DNA from: Pluralibacter sp.
Lineage (GTDB): Bacteria > Pseudomonadota > Gammaproteobacteria > Enterobacterales > Enterobacteriaceae
NCBI RefSeq assembly: GCF_019237635.1
Contig: NZ_JAFAGS010000111.1
Location: forward strand, 1 to 48,282
Length of the DNA stretch: 48,282 nt
Reading direction: 5' to 3'
Positions 1 through 8,356 of the stretch are shown here, piece by piece. Position 1 is the stretch's first letter, and every line of letters starts with the position of its first letter. A model generated the notes under the pieces. That model was given only the letters and a program-made list of their open reading frames with translations. It had not been told where the DNA came from and did no database searches. Made by a program: the position numbers and the translations under genes.

Positions 1-525
1 CTGTTCGACGACTGGGCGTCGCTGGTGTGGTATGACGCGCCAGCGCGCATTCGTAAGCTCCAGTCGCTGCCGCTCCCGCAGCTTGAAGAAGAGGTGGCCC
101 GGGCGTTTCCACCGCGGCTTGGTCGCGTTACGCCGCTGGCTGCAGGCGCCTTTCCGCTCACGCGTCGCCACGCGCTGCGTTACGTACAGCCTGGCCTGGC
201 GCTGGTTGGCGATGCGGCACACACGATTCATCCGCTGGCGGGGCAGGGCGTCAACCTGGGTTATCGCGATGTTGAGGCGCTGCTGGACGTACTGACGCGC
301 GCACGCAGTCATGGGGAAGCATGGGGTAGCCTGCCGGTGCTTAAGCGTTACCAGATGCGCCGTATGGCCGATAACTACCTGATGCAGTCGGGTATGGATC
401 TGTTCTACGCCGGGTTCAGCAACGATCTCGCGCCGGTACGCGTGCTGCGTAATATCGGGCTGATGGCGGCAGGTCGCGCCGGGGCGTTGAAGCGCCAGGC
501 GCTGAAATATGCGTTAGGGCTGTAG
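1..525 (+). CDS. ubiF: 3-demethoxyubiquinol 3-hydroxylase, C-terminal part (UbiF)
   Basis: This is the C-terminal 174 residues of a UbiH/UbiF-family FAD monooxygenase; the 5' end lies outside the window and the frame is open from base 1. These enzymes hydroxylate the quinone ring in aerobic ubiquinone synthesis. The visible signature is the second FAD-binding motif, LVGDAAHTIHPLAGQGVNLG, near residue 68 of the visible part, which is diagnostic of the family. The position directly upstream of the glnX-metT tRNA cluster is the ubiF position in E. coli, which separates it from the paralogues UbiH and UbiI. It ends with TAG two bases before the stop of a convergent gene. Confidence 0.93.
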   Translation: MFDDWASLVWYDAPARIRKLQSLPLPQLEEEVARAFPPRLGRVTPLAAGAFPLTRRHALRYVQPGLALVGDAAHTIHPLAGQGVNLGYRDVEALLDVLTRARSHGEAWGSLPVLKRYQMRRMADNYLMQSGMDLFYAGFSNDLAPVRVLRNIGLMAAGRAGALKRQALKYALGL

Positions 526-526
526 G

Positions 527-1117
527 CTAAATCAGGGAAAGCAGAGACTTCAGCGCGGGCAGCGTTTCACCTGAGCGGACGAACTGCGCCTGGTGCCAGA
601 TTTGCCCGTCAGGGTGTGGTATCCCGGCAAACTGCAGTTCGTTGAGCGCAAATAGCCGTTGGCCGGTGCGTAATATTGCTGCCGCCAGTGGGATAAGCAG
701 AACAAGGCTTCCGGCGACGGAATAGAGATCCAGCGGCGCTGCGATAAATTGCCAGACCGCCAGCACCACACAACCGGCCTGGAGGATAAGTTTCAGCAGA
801 AAGCCTGTCAGAAAAAAACGCCGGGCTTTGGCCGGTGAGGAAAAGCCGGGGTTGGTTAGCAAGCTCCGCTGTTCCCGCACCGGAATCGCGTTAACGTAGA
901 CAAGCCACTCGCTATTCTCCTGTGGCGACCAGACCTTCATGCTCTCTTTTTGGCGATGCAGATACAGGGCAATCAGTACTGGCCAAAATAACCCTATCAG
1001 CAGCATATAGCCAAGCCCGGCGGAAAAGCCGATGAATGACAATGCGAAGCTGAGGACGACCGCCAGCAAGGGAAGGGGTTTATAAAACCATAGTGCGGAG
1101 GTTTGGTATTCCATCAT
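527..1117 (-). CDS. Small integral membrane protein of unknown function
   Basis: A 196-residue protein I do not recognise. It has a hydrophobic N-terminal half (about residues 10-50, probably two membrane passes), a soluble loop with a WSPQENSEWL stretch, and another hydrophobic block around residues 110-165 (probably two passes), so a four-pass protein is plausible. The start is taken at the ATG-ATG pair at 1112-1117 because AAGGA lies just upstream; the second ATG has the better spacing. The frame stays open through the tRNA operon, but that upstream part is read across tRNA genes and is not coding. It lies downstream of the tRNA operon terminator, so it probably has its own promoter. It is convergent with ubiF with one base between the stops. 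E. coli has no gene here that I recall. Confidence 0.7.
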   Translation of the reverse strand: MMEYQTSALWFYKPLPLLAVVLSFALSFIGFSAGLGYMLLIGLFWPVLIALYLHRQKESMKVWSPQENSEWLVYVNAIPVREQRSLLTNPGFSSPAKARRFFLTGFLLKLILQAGCVVLAVWQFIAAPLDLYSVAGSLVLLIPLAAAILRTGQRLFALNELQFAGIPHPDGQIWHQAQFVRSGETLPALKSLLSLI

Positions 1118-1162
1118 GACATCCTTGCAAATCAGGCGTTGTATGATGACATTATCACCGGA

Positions 1163-1208
1163 TAAACAAACAAAAAAGCTCGCCGTAGCGAGCTTTTTTG
1201 TTTGTTTA
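1163..1208 (-). terminator. Terminator of the glnX-metT tRNA operon, perfect 21-bp inverted repeat
   Basis: Two perfectly complementary 21-base arms (1163-1183 and 1188-1208) flank a CGTA loop. The inner stem is AGCTCGC/GCGAGCT and is bounded by A and T runs on both sides, so it can act as an intrinsic terminator in either direction. It lies immediately 3' of the last tRNA (1210-1284), hence the assignment to the tRNA operon. Confidence 0.88.
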
Positions 1209-1209
1209 G

Positions 1210-1284
1210 TGGCTGGGGTACGAGGATTCGAACCTCGGGATGCCGGAATCAGAATCCGGTGCCTTACCGCTTGGCGATACCCCA
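1210..1284 (-). tRNA. glnX: tRNA-Gln (CUG), first copy by coordinate
   Basis: A 75-nt cloverleaf with encoded CCA, anticodon CTG in the loop ATTCTGATT, acceptor TGGGGTA pairing with TACCCCA, and TTCGAAT T-loop. It is the promoter-distal gene of the operon, the glnX position in E. coli. It differs from the second CUG copy (1316-1390) by one base at 1239 (C in the tRNA instead of T), in the variable-loop region just before the T-stem. Confidence 0.97.
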
Positions 1285-1315
1285 ACGGGCGCGTCGTGAG
1301 ACGTCTTTCTAAAAT

Positions 1316-1390
1316 TGGCTGGGGTACGAGGATTCGAACCTCGGAATGCCGGAATCAGAATCCGGTGCCTTACCGCTTGGCGATACCCCA
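1316..1390 (-). tRNA. glnV: tRNA-Gln (CUG), second copy
   Basis: A 75-nt tRNA with anticodon CTG and encoded CCA. It matches the E. coli glnV/glnX sequence as I remember it, with T at the base where its neighbour has C. It is processed from the same polycistronic tRNA transcript. Confidence 0.97.
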
Positions 1391-1398
1391 ATTTTATT

Positions 1399-1475
1399 TG
1401 GTGGCTACGACGGGATTCGAACCTGTGACCCCATCATTATGAGTGATGTGCTCTAACCAACTGAGCTACGTAGCC
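1399..1475 (-). tRNA. metU: tRNA-Met (CAU), elongator type
   Basis: A 77-nt tRNA with anticodon CAT in the loop CTCATAA, encoded CCA, and 5' end GGCTACGTAGCTC paired through the whole acceptor stem. The perfectly paired first position marks an elongator rather than an initiator tRNA. Its sequence is identical to the copy at 1798-1874. Confidence 0.97.
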
Positions 1476-1500
1476 AAATTTTATTTCTTTTCACATCGAC

Positions 1501-1575
1501 TGGCTGGGGTACCTGGATTCGAACCAGGGAATGCCGGTATCAAAAACCGGTGCCTTACCGCTTGGCGATACCCCA
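1501..1575 (-). tRNA. glnW: tRNA-Gln (UUG), first copy
   Basis: A 75-nt tRNA with anticodon TTG (loop TTTTTGATA) and encoded CCA. It is identical to the copy at 1608-1682. Gene order Gln(CUG)x2, Met, Gln(UUG)x2, Leu, Met is the same as in E. coli. Confidence 0.97.
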
Positions 1576-1607
1576 ACAACAGGCACGTCAGTTTATCGAT
1601 GAAAAGA

Positions 1608-1682
1608 TGGCTGGGGTACCTGGATTCGAACCAGGGAATGCCGGTATCAAAAACCGGTGCCTTACCGCTTGGCGATACCCCA
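1608..1682 (-). tRNA. glnU: tRNA-Gln (UUG), second copy
   Basis: A 75-nt tRNA with anticodon TTG and encoded CCA, separated from the first UUG copy by a 32-nt spacer. The two UUG genes are identical, so their order-based names (glnU/glnW) rest on synteny only. Confidence 0.97.
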
Positions 1683-1705
1683 TCCGTGCAACGCTTACCT
1701 GGGAA

Positions 1706-1790
1706 TGGTGCGGGAGGCGAGACTTGAACTCGCACACCTTGCGGCGCCAGAACCTAAATCTGGTGCGTCTACCAATTTCGCCACTCCCGC
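1706..1790 (-). tRNA. leuW: tRNA-Leu (UAG)
   Basis: An 85-nt class II tRNA with a long variable arm, anticodon TAG in ATTTAGGTT, acceptor GCGGGAG pairing with CTCCCGC, and encoded CCA. Confidence 0.97.
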
Positions 1791-1797
1791 AAAAAGA

Positions 1798-1874
1798 TGG
1801 TGGCTACGACGGGATTCGAACCTGTGACCCCATCATTATGAGTGATGTGCTCTAACCAACTGAGCTACGTAGCC
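1798..1874 (-). tRNA. metT: tRNA-Met (CAU), elongator, promoter-proximal
   Basis: A 77-nt tRNA with anticodon CAT and encoded CCA, identical to metU. It is the first gene of the operon, about 30-40 nt downstream of the promoter at 1913-1941. Confidence 0.97.
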
Positions 1875-1912
1875 ATCTTTTTTCGCGTTACCTTATCGGC
1901 GTTGCGGGGCGC

Positions 1913-1941
1913 ATTATGCGTATAGACCCTTGCAGCGTCAA
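1913..1941 (-). promoter_or_regulatory. Promoter of the seven-gene tRNA operon with GC-rich discriminator
   Basis: On the minus strand, TTGACG (1936-1941) is followed after 17 bases by CATAAT (1913-1918). The sequence just downstream of the -10 is GCGCCCCGC, a GC-rich discriminator of the kind found at stringently controlled stable-RNA promoters. Stringent and growth-rate control is inferred from this sequence. Confidence 0.85.
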
Positions 1942-2054
1942 CCCCTTTTTCATCGAAAATGACCGGAATGCGACTGTTTGGTTAGGTTGCGAACAGCATG
2001 GCCGAATAATCGGCGTTTATTGATTATTTATCGTATTTTAGGCGGGGAAAAACA

Positions 2055-2074
2055 ACGGACCCCGTAGGGTCCGT
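2055..2074 (-). terminator. Intrinsic terminator after asnB
   Basis: The stem ACGGACCC/GGGTCCGT with a 4-base loop is followed on the minus strand by TGTTTTT. It begins 4 bases after the asnB stop codon. Confidence 0.85.
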
Positions 2075-2078
2075 ACTG

Positions 2079-3743
2079 TTATTTGTAGGCTGACTGATGA
2101 ACGCCGACCGCGCGACCGGAGGGATCGTTCATGGTTTTGAAGGCTTCGTCCCATTCAATGGCCTTAGCGGATGAACAGGCGACCGACGGACCGCCAGGCA
2201 CACATTCCGCCGCGCTCGGTACCGGGAACAATTCTTCGAAAATTTCGCGATACAGGTACGCTTCTTTCGACGACGGCGTGTTGTACGGGAAGCGGAAGCG
2301 CGCGGTCTCCAGTTGCTGATCGGTAATCTGCTTCGCCGCCACCTCTTTTAAGGTATCGATCCAACTGTAGCCTACGCCATCAGAGAACTGTTCTTTCTGG
2401 CGCCAGGCCACGCTTGCCGGCAGGTAAGATTCAAAACATTCGCGCAGGATATGTTTTTCCATTTTGCCGTTGCCGCACATTTTGTCCTGCGGGTTAATGC
2501 GCATCGCCACATCGAGGAATTTCTTGTCGAGGAACGGTACGCGCGCTTCGACGCCCCAGGCGGACATCGCTTTGTTGGCGCGGGCGCAGTCAAACATATG
2601 CAGCGCCTGCAGCTTGCGAACGGTTTCTTCGTGCAGTTCTTTTGCATCTGGCGCTTTATGGAAATAGAGGTAGCCGCCGAACACTTCGTCGGAACCTTCA
2701 CCGGACAGCACCATTTTGATGCCCATTGCTTTGATCTTACGTGACATCAGGTACATCGGCGTAGAGGCGCGGATGGTGGTGACGTCGTAGGTTTCAATGT
2801 GATAAATCACGTCGCGGATCGCGTCCAGACCTTCCTGTACGGTGAAGTGAATTTCATGGTGCACAGTACCCAGATGGTTGGCCACCTCCTGCGCGGCTTT
2901 GAGATCCGGAGAACCGACCAGACCGACGGCAAAGGAGTGCAACTGCGGCCACCAGGCTTCTGAGCGCTCCTGATCTTCCACGCGACGGGCGGCGTACTTT
3001 TTGGTAATGGCGGAGATAACGGAAGAGTCCAGACCGCCGGAGAGCAGTACGCCGTAGGGGACATCGGACATCAGATGGCTTTTCACTGAGTCTTCCAGCG
3101 CCTGACGCAATGTGGCTTTGTCGGTCGCATTGTCTTTGACGGCGTCATACTCGAACCAGTCACGCTGGTAGTACTGACGAATCTCGCCGTCTTTGCTCCA
3201 CAGGTAGCTGCCCGCCGGGAACTCTTTGATGGTGCGACACACCGGCACCAGCGCTTTCATTTCGGAGGCAACGTAGAAGTTGCCGTGTTCGTCGTGGCCC
3301 ATATACAGCGGGATGATGCCGATGTGGTCGCGGCCAATCAGGTAAGCGTCTTGCTCGCTGTCATACAGGGCGAAGGCGAACATGCCCTGCAGATCATCAA
3401 GGAACGCCGGGCCTTTTTCCTGGTACAGGGCGAGGATCACTTCGCAGTCTGAACCGGTCTGGAAGGTGTAGCGATCGCCGTATTCCACGCGCAGCGCCTG
3501 ATGGTTGTAGATTTCACCGTTGACCGCCAGCGCGTGAGTTTTCTTCTCGTTGTACAGCGGCTGGGCGCCCGCGTTGACATCGACAATCGACAGACGCTCG
3601 TGCGCGAGGATAGCGTTATCGCTGGCGTAAATGCCGGACCAGTCCGGGCCGCGATGGCGCATCAGGCGGGAGAGTTCGAGCGCTTTTTTACGCAGCTCAA
3701 CCACGTCAGTTTTAATATCCAGAACACCGAAAATAGAACACAT
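2079..3743 (-). CDS. asnB: Asparagine synthase (glutamine-hydrolysing)
   Basis: The product makes asparagine from aspartate, ATP and glutamine in the cytoplasm. At 554 residues it has the length of E. coli AsnB. The N-terminal glutaminase domain (about 1-190) starts with Met-Cys2, the catalytic nucleophile exposed after Met removal, followed by the RGPD motif at 31-34. The synthetase domain carries the pyrophosphate loop SGGLDSS at 235-241. The gene is transcribed alone: 255 bp separate it from the upstream nagD stop, where an AT-rich stretch leaves room for a promoter, and a strong terminator follows. Position between the tRNA operon and nagD is as in E. coli. Confidence 0.97.
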   Translation of the reverse strand: MCSIFGVLDIKTDVVELRKKALELSRLMRHRGPDWSGIYASDNAILAHERLSIVDVNAGAQPLYNEKKTHALAVNGEIYNHQALRVEYGDRYTFQTGSDCEVILALYQEKGPAFLDDLQGMFAFALYDSEQDAYLIGRDHIGIIPLYMGHDEHGNFYVASEMKALVPVCRTIKEFPAGSYLWSKDGEIRQYYQRDWFEYDAVKDNATDKATLRQALEDSVKSHLMSDVPYGVLLSGGLDSSVISAITKKYAARRVEDQERSEAWWPQLHSFAVGLVGSPDLKAAQEVANHLGTVHHEIHFTVQEGLDAIRDVIYHIETYDVTTIRASTPMYLMSRKIKAMGIKMVLSGEGSDEVFGGYLYFHKAPDAKELHEETVRKLQALHMFDCARANKAMSAWGVEARVPFLDKKFLDVAMRINPQDKMCGNGKMEKHILRECFESYLPASVAWRQKEQFSDGVGYSWIDTLKEVAAKQITDQQLETARFRFPYNTPSSKEAYLYREIFEELFPVPSAAECVPGGPSVACSSAKAIEWDEAFKTMNDPSGRAVGVHQSAYK

Positions 3744-3970
3744 AGAGAAATCTCCGTTAAACCTGTTGCGTGTTGTTGTGTCGTTGCATGAGATAAAAAA
3801 TGCCGCAAACCACCGGACTACGCAATAGATTTACCGGCGAAAAAGTAAAAAGTGCAATAGAGATTAGTGAATTCTGAAAATCACGTATGTTATTGCCGCT
3901 GTCATTAGCGATTATTCAACAAAGTGGCGATTTTATTAGAGGGCTTTCTTTTTTCGTGTTCCAGAAAGCA

Positions 3971-3992
3971 AAAACCACGTCCGGGGACGTGG
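3971..3992 (-). terminator. Terminator of the nagBACD operon
   Basis: The stem CCACGTCC/GGACGTGG lies 7 bases after the nagD stop and is followed on the minus strand by TTTTTGC. Confidence 0.8.
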
Positions 3993-3998
3993 CGCTAT

Positions 3999-4751
3999 TC
4001 AGATAACGTCGATTTCCGCAACCGACGGGTAAATCCACGACGGTCTGAACGGTACGCTGTCGATGTCGTCGACCGTCGATACGCCCGACAGCACCAGGAT
4101 GGTTTCCAGCCCGGCCTGAAAGCCCGCGAGAATATCGGTACGCAGGTTGTCGCCCACAATCACCGTCTGCTCAGAGTGGGCCTGCATTTTATTCAGCGCG
4201 GCGCGGATGATCCACGGGCTCGGTTTGCCGACATAGAACGGTTTGCGCCCGGAGATTTTTTCGATACCGGCGCACAGCGCGCCGCAGGCAGGGTAAAAAC
4301 CGCGGCCGTGGGTATCCGGGTTGGTGGCGATAAAGCGCGCGCCGTTGGCGACAAAGAAGGCCGCCTTATGCATCATTTCCCAGTTATAGGAGCGGGTTTC
4401 GCCGACAATGACGAAATCCGGGTTGACGTCGGTGATGGTGAACCCGGCTTTATAGAGTTCGTGGATGAGCGCGCCTTCGCCGACCACATAGGCTTTTTTT
4501 CCTTCCTGGCGTTTCAGGAAGTCGGCCGTCGCCATGGCGGAGGTATAGAAAACGCTATCCGGGACATTAACACCGGCGGTTGCGAAGCGGTTTGCCAGGT
4601 CTTGTCCGGTCTGGGAAGGGTAGTTGGTCAGCAGCACCAGCGGCATCCCTTTTTCCATAACGCGGTTAAGAAACTCTGCTGCGCCCGGCACGGCAATGTT
4701 GTCGTGCATCAGCACGCCGTCAATATCACAAATTACATTCTTAATGGTCAT
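3999..4751 (-). CDS. nagD: HAD-family nucleotide (UMP) phosphatase NagD
   Basis: A 250-residue HAD-superfamily phosphatase. The catalytic DxD is seen in ICDIDGVL (Asp9 nucleophile, Asp11 acid/base), and the C-terminal GDNLRTDILAG motif supplies the Mg2+-binding acidic residues. The C2-cap subfamily member of E. coli (NagD, also called UmpH) prefers UMP and other nucleoside monophosphates. It is the last gene of nagBACD, 45 bp after nagC. Its link to amino-sugar metabolism is positional; a UMP pool role is known for the E. coli homologue. Confidence 0.95.
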   Translation of the reverse strand: MTIKNVICDIDGVLMHDNIAVPGAAEFLNRVMEKGMPLVLLTNYPSQTGQDLANRFATAGVNVPDSVFYTSAMATADFLKRQEGKKAYVVGEGALIHELYKAGFTITDVNPDFVIVGETRSYNWEMMHKAAFFVANGARFIATNPDTHGRGFYPACGALCAGIEKISGRKPFYVGKPSPWIIRAALNKMQAHSEQTVIVGDNLRTDILAGFQAGLETILVLSGVSTVDDIDSVPFRPSWIYPSVAEIDVI

Positions 4752-4796
4752 GGACTACCCGACGTCAAAAAAAGAAGGCGTCACTATAAAACGCCA

Positions 4797-6017
4797 TTAG
4801 CTTTCCAGCAAACGTTGCAGAAGCATTCCGTTGAGCATAGCGCGTTTCACCAGGGCAAAGGCGCCGATGGCGGAACGGTGATCCAGCTCAGAGCGCACGA
4901 CGGGCAGATTCTGGCGAAACGCCTTCAGCGCCTGGGTGTTGATACAGCCCTCAATGGCCGGTAGCAGCACTTTTTCCGCTTCGGTGATTTCACCGGCGAT
5001 CACCACCTTCTGCGGGTTGAACAGGTTGATGGCGATGGCGATGGTTTTGCCCAGGTGACGGCCGACCTGCTCGATGACTTCGCTGGCGAGCGCATCGCCT
5101 TTGTTGGCGGCTTTACAGATGGATTTGATGTTGCAGTCATCCAGCGTCACGCGGCTCTGGTAGCCTTGCTCCAGCAGATGGCGCACGCGCTGTTCAATCG
5201 CGGCGTTGGCGGCGACGGTTTCCAGACAGCCGAAGTTGCCGCAGTGGCAGCGCTCGCCGAGCGGATCGACCTGGATATGGCCGATTTCGCCCACGTTGCC
5301 GTTGCGCCCGATGAAGATGCGGCCGTTTGAGATGATCCCGGCGCCGGTACCGCGGTGTACGCGCACCAGAATAGAGTCTTCGCAGTCCTGCGACGCACCA
5401 AAGTAGTGCTCGGCGAGCGCCAGGCTGCGGATGTCGTGGCCGACGAAGCAGGTCACGTTAAAGCGTTTTTCCAGCGCCTCCACCAGCCCCCAGTTCTCAA
5501 CCTGGATATGCGGCATATAGCGGATCACCCCACTTTCGGGATCGACCAGCCCAGGCAGGATCACCGAGATAGCGATCAGCTCGCGGATCTTCCGCTGGCT
5601 GTGCTCTATAAAGGTGGCGATAGTGGAAAGCAGCGCATGCTCCAGGGTTTCCTGGGTGCGTTCCGGCAGCGGGTAGTGTTCTTCCGCCACCACTTTGCTG
5701 CTCAGATCGTAGAGCGTGAGCGTGGTGTCATGACGACCAAGGCGGACGCCGATGGCGTGGAAATTGCGGGTTTCAGTGACAATAGAGATAGCGCGGCGGC
5801 CCCCGGTGGAGGCCTGCTGATCGACTTCTTTGATCAGGCCGCGTTCAATCAGCTGACGCGTGATTTTAGTCACGCTGGCGGGCGCAAGTTGGCTATGCTC
5901 GGCAATCTGAATCCGCGAGATTGGTCCATGCTGGTCAATCAGGCGGTAAACGGCCGCGCTGTTAAGTTGTTTTACGAGGTCAACATTACCAATTTGAGCT
6001 TGTCCGCCTGATGTCAT
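4797..6017 (-). CDS. nagC: NagC, N-acetylglucosamine-6-phosphate-responsive repressor (ROK family)
   Basis: A 406-residue ROK-family regulator. A winged helix-turn-helix lies at about residues 20-65 (GPISRIQIAE... ASVTKITRQL). The ROK fold follows with the zinc motif C257-x-C259-xxxx-C264 (CHCGNFGCLE) and the HRGTGAGI sugar-binding loop. It represses nagE and nagBACD and acts at other amino-sugar and chitosugar genes; GlcNAc-6-P releases it. It starts 4 bases after the nagA stop, so it is translated from the operon it controls. Confidence 0.97.
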   Translation of the reverse strand: MTSGGQAQIGNVDLVKQLNSAAVYRLIDQHGPISRIQIAEHSQLAPASVTKITRQLIERGLIKEVDQQASTGGRRAISIVTETRNFHAIGVRLGRHDTTLTLYDLSSKVVAEEHYPLPERTQETLEHALLSTIATFIEHSQRKIRELIAISVILPGLVDPESGVIRYMPHIQVENWGLVEALEKRFNVTCFVGHDIRSLALAEHYFGASQDCEDSILVRVHRGTGAGIISNGRIFIGRNGNVGEIGHIQVDPLGERCHCGNFGCLETVAANAAIEQRVRHLLEQGYQSRVTLDDCNIKSICKAANKGDALASEVIEQVGRHLGKTIAIAINLFNPQKVVIAGEITEAEKVLLPAIEGCINTQALKAFRQNLPVVRSELDHRSAIGAFALVKRAMLNGMLLQRLLES

Positions 6018-6021
6018 ACTT

Positions 6022-7176
6022 TCACTTACTCAAGTCAACGACCTCGTTACCATTAACGATGGTCTTAGTGATTTTATAATCGCGGGTGAATGCGGTCAGG
6101 TTAGCAACCATTCCCGGTGCAAGGCTGCCCAACTGCTTGCTCACGCCGATAGCGCGGGCTGGGTACAGCGTTGCCATACGCAGCACTTCGTCCAGCGCGA
6201 TGCCGCAGTGTTCCACCAGGTTACGTACGCCCTCGATCATGGTCAATGCTGAGCCGCTGAGGGTGCCGTTTTCATCCACACACAGTCCATCCCGGTAGTA
6301 TATTGTTTTACCAGCAAAAATGAACTGTTCGATGTTAGCCCCTGCCGGCGCGGTGGCATCAGTCACCAGGCACAGCTTGTCGCCTTTCAGACGTTTCGCG
6401 TTACGGATATTGGCGAAGTCAACGTGCAGACCATCGGCAATGATACCGCAGTAAACGTCCGGCTCGTCGAAAATCGCGCCCGCAAGACCCGGCTCGCGGC
6501 CCGTAATATACGGCATGGCGTTATAAAGGTGGGTGGCGAAGGTAATTCCGGCGCGGAAGCCGATTTTGGCCTCTTTCAGCGTGGCGTTGGAGTGCCCGGC
6601 GGAGACCACAATACCGGCATTCGCCAGACGGGTAATGACGTCCGGCGCCACCATTTCAGGGGCCAGAGTGACCTTCGTGATAACGTCGGCGTTGTCACAG
6701 AGGAAATTGACCAGCGTGTCGTCAGGCTTACGCACATAGTTCGGGTTGTGCGTGCCTTTCTTTACGATGTTCAGCCACGGGCCTTCCAGGTGCAGACCCA
6801 GCGCCTGGTTCGGGTATTTGGCCAGGTATTCGCGCATCACGCGGACGCCCTGCATCATTAGCTCGTCGCTGGCGGTAATCAGCGTCGGCAGATAGCTGGT
6901 GCAGCCCGATTTCTCGTTGGCTTTTTGCATGATTTCCAGCGTTTCAACGGTCACGGCGTCGGCGGTATCGTTAAACTGCACGCCGCCGCAGCCGTTCAAC
7001 TGTACGTCAATAAAACCGGGGGACAGAATGGCGCCATTCAGCGAGCGTTGCTCGACCCCGGACGGTAAATCAGCCAGTGGGCAAATACGTTCAATCAGGC
7101 CATTGGCGACAACAATCGCATGGTCATCCAGAATTTCGTGACCGGTGTAAATCCGGCCATGGGTTAAAGCATACAT
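6022..7176 (-). CDS. nagA: N-acetylglucosamine-6-phosphate deacetylase
   Basis: The product removes acetate from GlcNAc-6-P to give GlcN-6-P, the first committed cytoplasmic step. It is an amidohydrolase TIM barrel of 384 residues. The residues that bind zinc and act in catalysis in E. coli NagA are all in place: Glu131 (LGLHLEGPW), His195 (SAGHSN), His216 (FATHLYN) and Asp273 (VTDATAP). The start is set at the ATG at 7174-7176, which gives the usual N-terminus [10 protein letters not shown] longer reading from 7194 adds six residues and lacks a good ribosome site. Confidence 0.96.
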   Translation of the reverse strand: MYALTHGRIYTGHEILDDHAIVVANGLIERICPLADLPSGVEQRSLNGAILSPGFIDVQLNGCGGVQFNDTADAVTVETLEIMQKANEKSGCTSYLPTLITASDELMMQGVRVMREYLAKYPNQALGLHLEGPWLNIVKKGTHNPNYVRKPDDTLVNFLCDNADVITKVTLAPEMVAPDVITRLANAGIVVSAGHSNATLKEAKIGFRAGITFATHLYNAMPYITGREPGLAGAIFDEPDVYCGIIADGLHVDFANIRNAKRLKGDKLCLVTDATAPAGANIEQFIFAGKTIYYRDGLCVDENGTLSGSALTMIEGVRNLVEHCGIALDEVLRMATLYPARAIGVSKQLGSLAPGMVANLTAFTRDYKITKTIVNGNEVVDLSK

Positions 7177-7201
7177 TACGACCCCCGGTTTCAAAATGCG
7201 C

Positions 7202-7224
7202 CCCGTCCCTGCGTAAAGGACGGG
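7202..7224 (-). other. Intercistronic hairpin between nagB and nagA
   Basis: CCCGTCC (7202-7208) and GGACGGG (7218-7224) can pair around a 9-base loop in the 55-bp nagB-nagA gap. No T run follows, so it is more likely an mRNA-processing or stability element, or a weak attenuator, than a terminator. Function is inferred only. Confidence 0.5.
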
Positions 7225-7231
7225 TATTCAA

Positions 7232-8032
7232 TTACAGACCTTTAATGTTTTCTGCTTCTAATTCGTTGAAGTACTTCAGCGTTTTCACTTTCAGTTCCAT
7301 GGTGGACGGCTCGTCGCACACCATCACCGCTTTCGGGTGCAACTGCAGGCAACTGATGGTCCACATATGGTTTACATTACCTTCAACGGCAGCCTGAAGC
7401 GCCAGCGCTTTCTGATGGCCCAGAACCAGAATCATAACCTCTTCGGCATCCAGCAGGGTACCCACGCCGACGGTCAGCGCATATTTAGGCACCTGGTTGA
7501 CGTCGCCGTCGAAGAAGCGGGAGTTTGCCACACGGGTGTCATGGGTCAGGGTTTTAATACGGGTACGGGAAGAGAGAGAGGAGGCCGGTTCATTGAACGC
7601 GATGTGCCCGTCGTTACCCACGCCGCCCATGAACAGGTTGATTTTACCGTAGGAGCGAATTTTCTCTTCATACTGGCGGCATTCTGCGTCGATATCCGGG
7701 GCATTACCATTCAGCAAATTAATGTTTTCTGCCGGGATATCCACGTGGTCAAAGAAGTTGCGGTGCATGAAGCTGTGGTAGCTTTCCGGATGCTCTTTCG
7801 GCAGGCCGACATACTCGTCCATGTTGAACGTTACCACGTGTTTAAAGCTAACCTGGCCTGCTTTGTGCATCTCAACCAGCGCTTTATACGCGGTGAGCGG
7901 CGTGCCACCTGTCGGCAGACCCAGTACAAACGGACGATCCGCTGTCGGTTTAAACGCGTTGATGCGGTTAACGATATGACGGGCAGCCCATTTGCCCACT
8001 TGTTCTGCTGTCGCCAGGGGAATCAGTCTCAT
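7232..8032 (-). CDS. nagB: Glucosamine-6-phosphate deaminase
   Basis: The product converts GlcN-6-P to fructose-6-P and ammonia. At 266 residues it has exactly the E. coli length. Active-site residues Asp72 (FNMDEYVGL), Asp141, His143 and Glu148 ([11 protein letters not shown]) are present. The E. coli enzyme is a hexamer activated allosterically by GlcNAc-6-P. nagB is the first gene of nagBACD and is divergent from nagE across a 324-bp regulatory region. Confidence 0.97.
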   Translation of the reverse strand: MRLIPLATAEQVGKWAARHIVNRINAFKPTADRPFVLGLPTGGTPLTAYKALVEMHKAGQVSFKHVVTFNMDEYVGLPKEHPESYHSFMHRNFFDHVDIPAENINLLNGNAPDIDAECRQYEEKIRSYGKINLFMGGVGNDGHIAFNEPASSLSSRTRIKTLTHDTRVANSRFFDGDVNQVPKYALTVGVGTLLDAEEVMILVLGHQKALALQAAVEGNVNHMWTISCLQLHPKAVMVCDEPSTMELKVKTLKYFNELEAENIKGL

Positions 8033-8131
8033 TGTTCACCTCAGTAGTTTAAAATAAATGTTGGCGGATTGGCGCCTTAACTCAGATAAGCGTAACCTGG
8101 ATTTATCAATTGAGCGGGGCAATCCGTCTTG

Positions 8132-8153
8132 ATTTTTTGAATGATAAAATAAG
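8132..8153 (-). promoter_or_regulatory. Probable NagC operator near nagB
   Basis: On the minus strand this 22-bp stretch reads CTTATTTTATCATTC then AAAAAAT, resembling the TTATTT-type half sites of NagC boxes and, from memory, the E. coli nagB operator. It pairs with the second box at 8224-8251, about 90 bp away, which fits the known repression-loop arrangement. The 324-bp nagB-nagE gap holds these sites, a CRP site and the two promoters. Confidence 0.6.
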
Positions 8154-8197
8154 TTTTCCCTGTTAGCCAGTGTAAGGAGGAGGGGATTACGATATTT

Positions 8198-8213
8198 GGT
8201 GATAAAAATCACA
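8198..8213. promoter_or_regulatory. CRP-binding site between nagB and nagE
   Basis: GGTGA-TAAAAA-TCACA differs from the CRP core TGTGA-N6-TCACA only in the left half (GGTGA). It lies between the two NagC boxes, as in E. coli, where CRP-cAMP activates both divergent operons. Confidence 0.7.
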
Positions 8214-8223
8214 AAAAATACGC

Positions 8224-8251
8224 TTTTAATTTGCGAGACGAATTAATTTTT
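8224..8251 (+). promoter_or_regulatory. NagC operator upstream of nagE
   Basis: The core AATTTGCGAGACGAATTA is an imperfect palindrome (AATT...AATT) and closely resembles the high-affinity E. coli nagE operator as I remember it. It lies about 105 bp before the nagE start codon. Confidence 0.72.
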
Positions 8252-8356
8252 CACACACTCTGAAGGCAGGTGAAAAATCGCCACGCTTTCAAGGTTAGTT
8301 ACACTATAAAAAAACGGCTTTGAATGAGCCTTTACGGGGTCTCAAGGGGGAATAAA

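Noticed and set aside
1116-1855. Protein-like frames through the tRNA cluster on both strands, such as repeated PGFEPGNAGIKNRCLTAW-type translations.
   Set aside because: They are translations of repeated tRNA genes, which have full cloverleafs, anticodons and encoded CCA.
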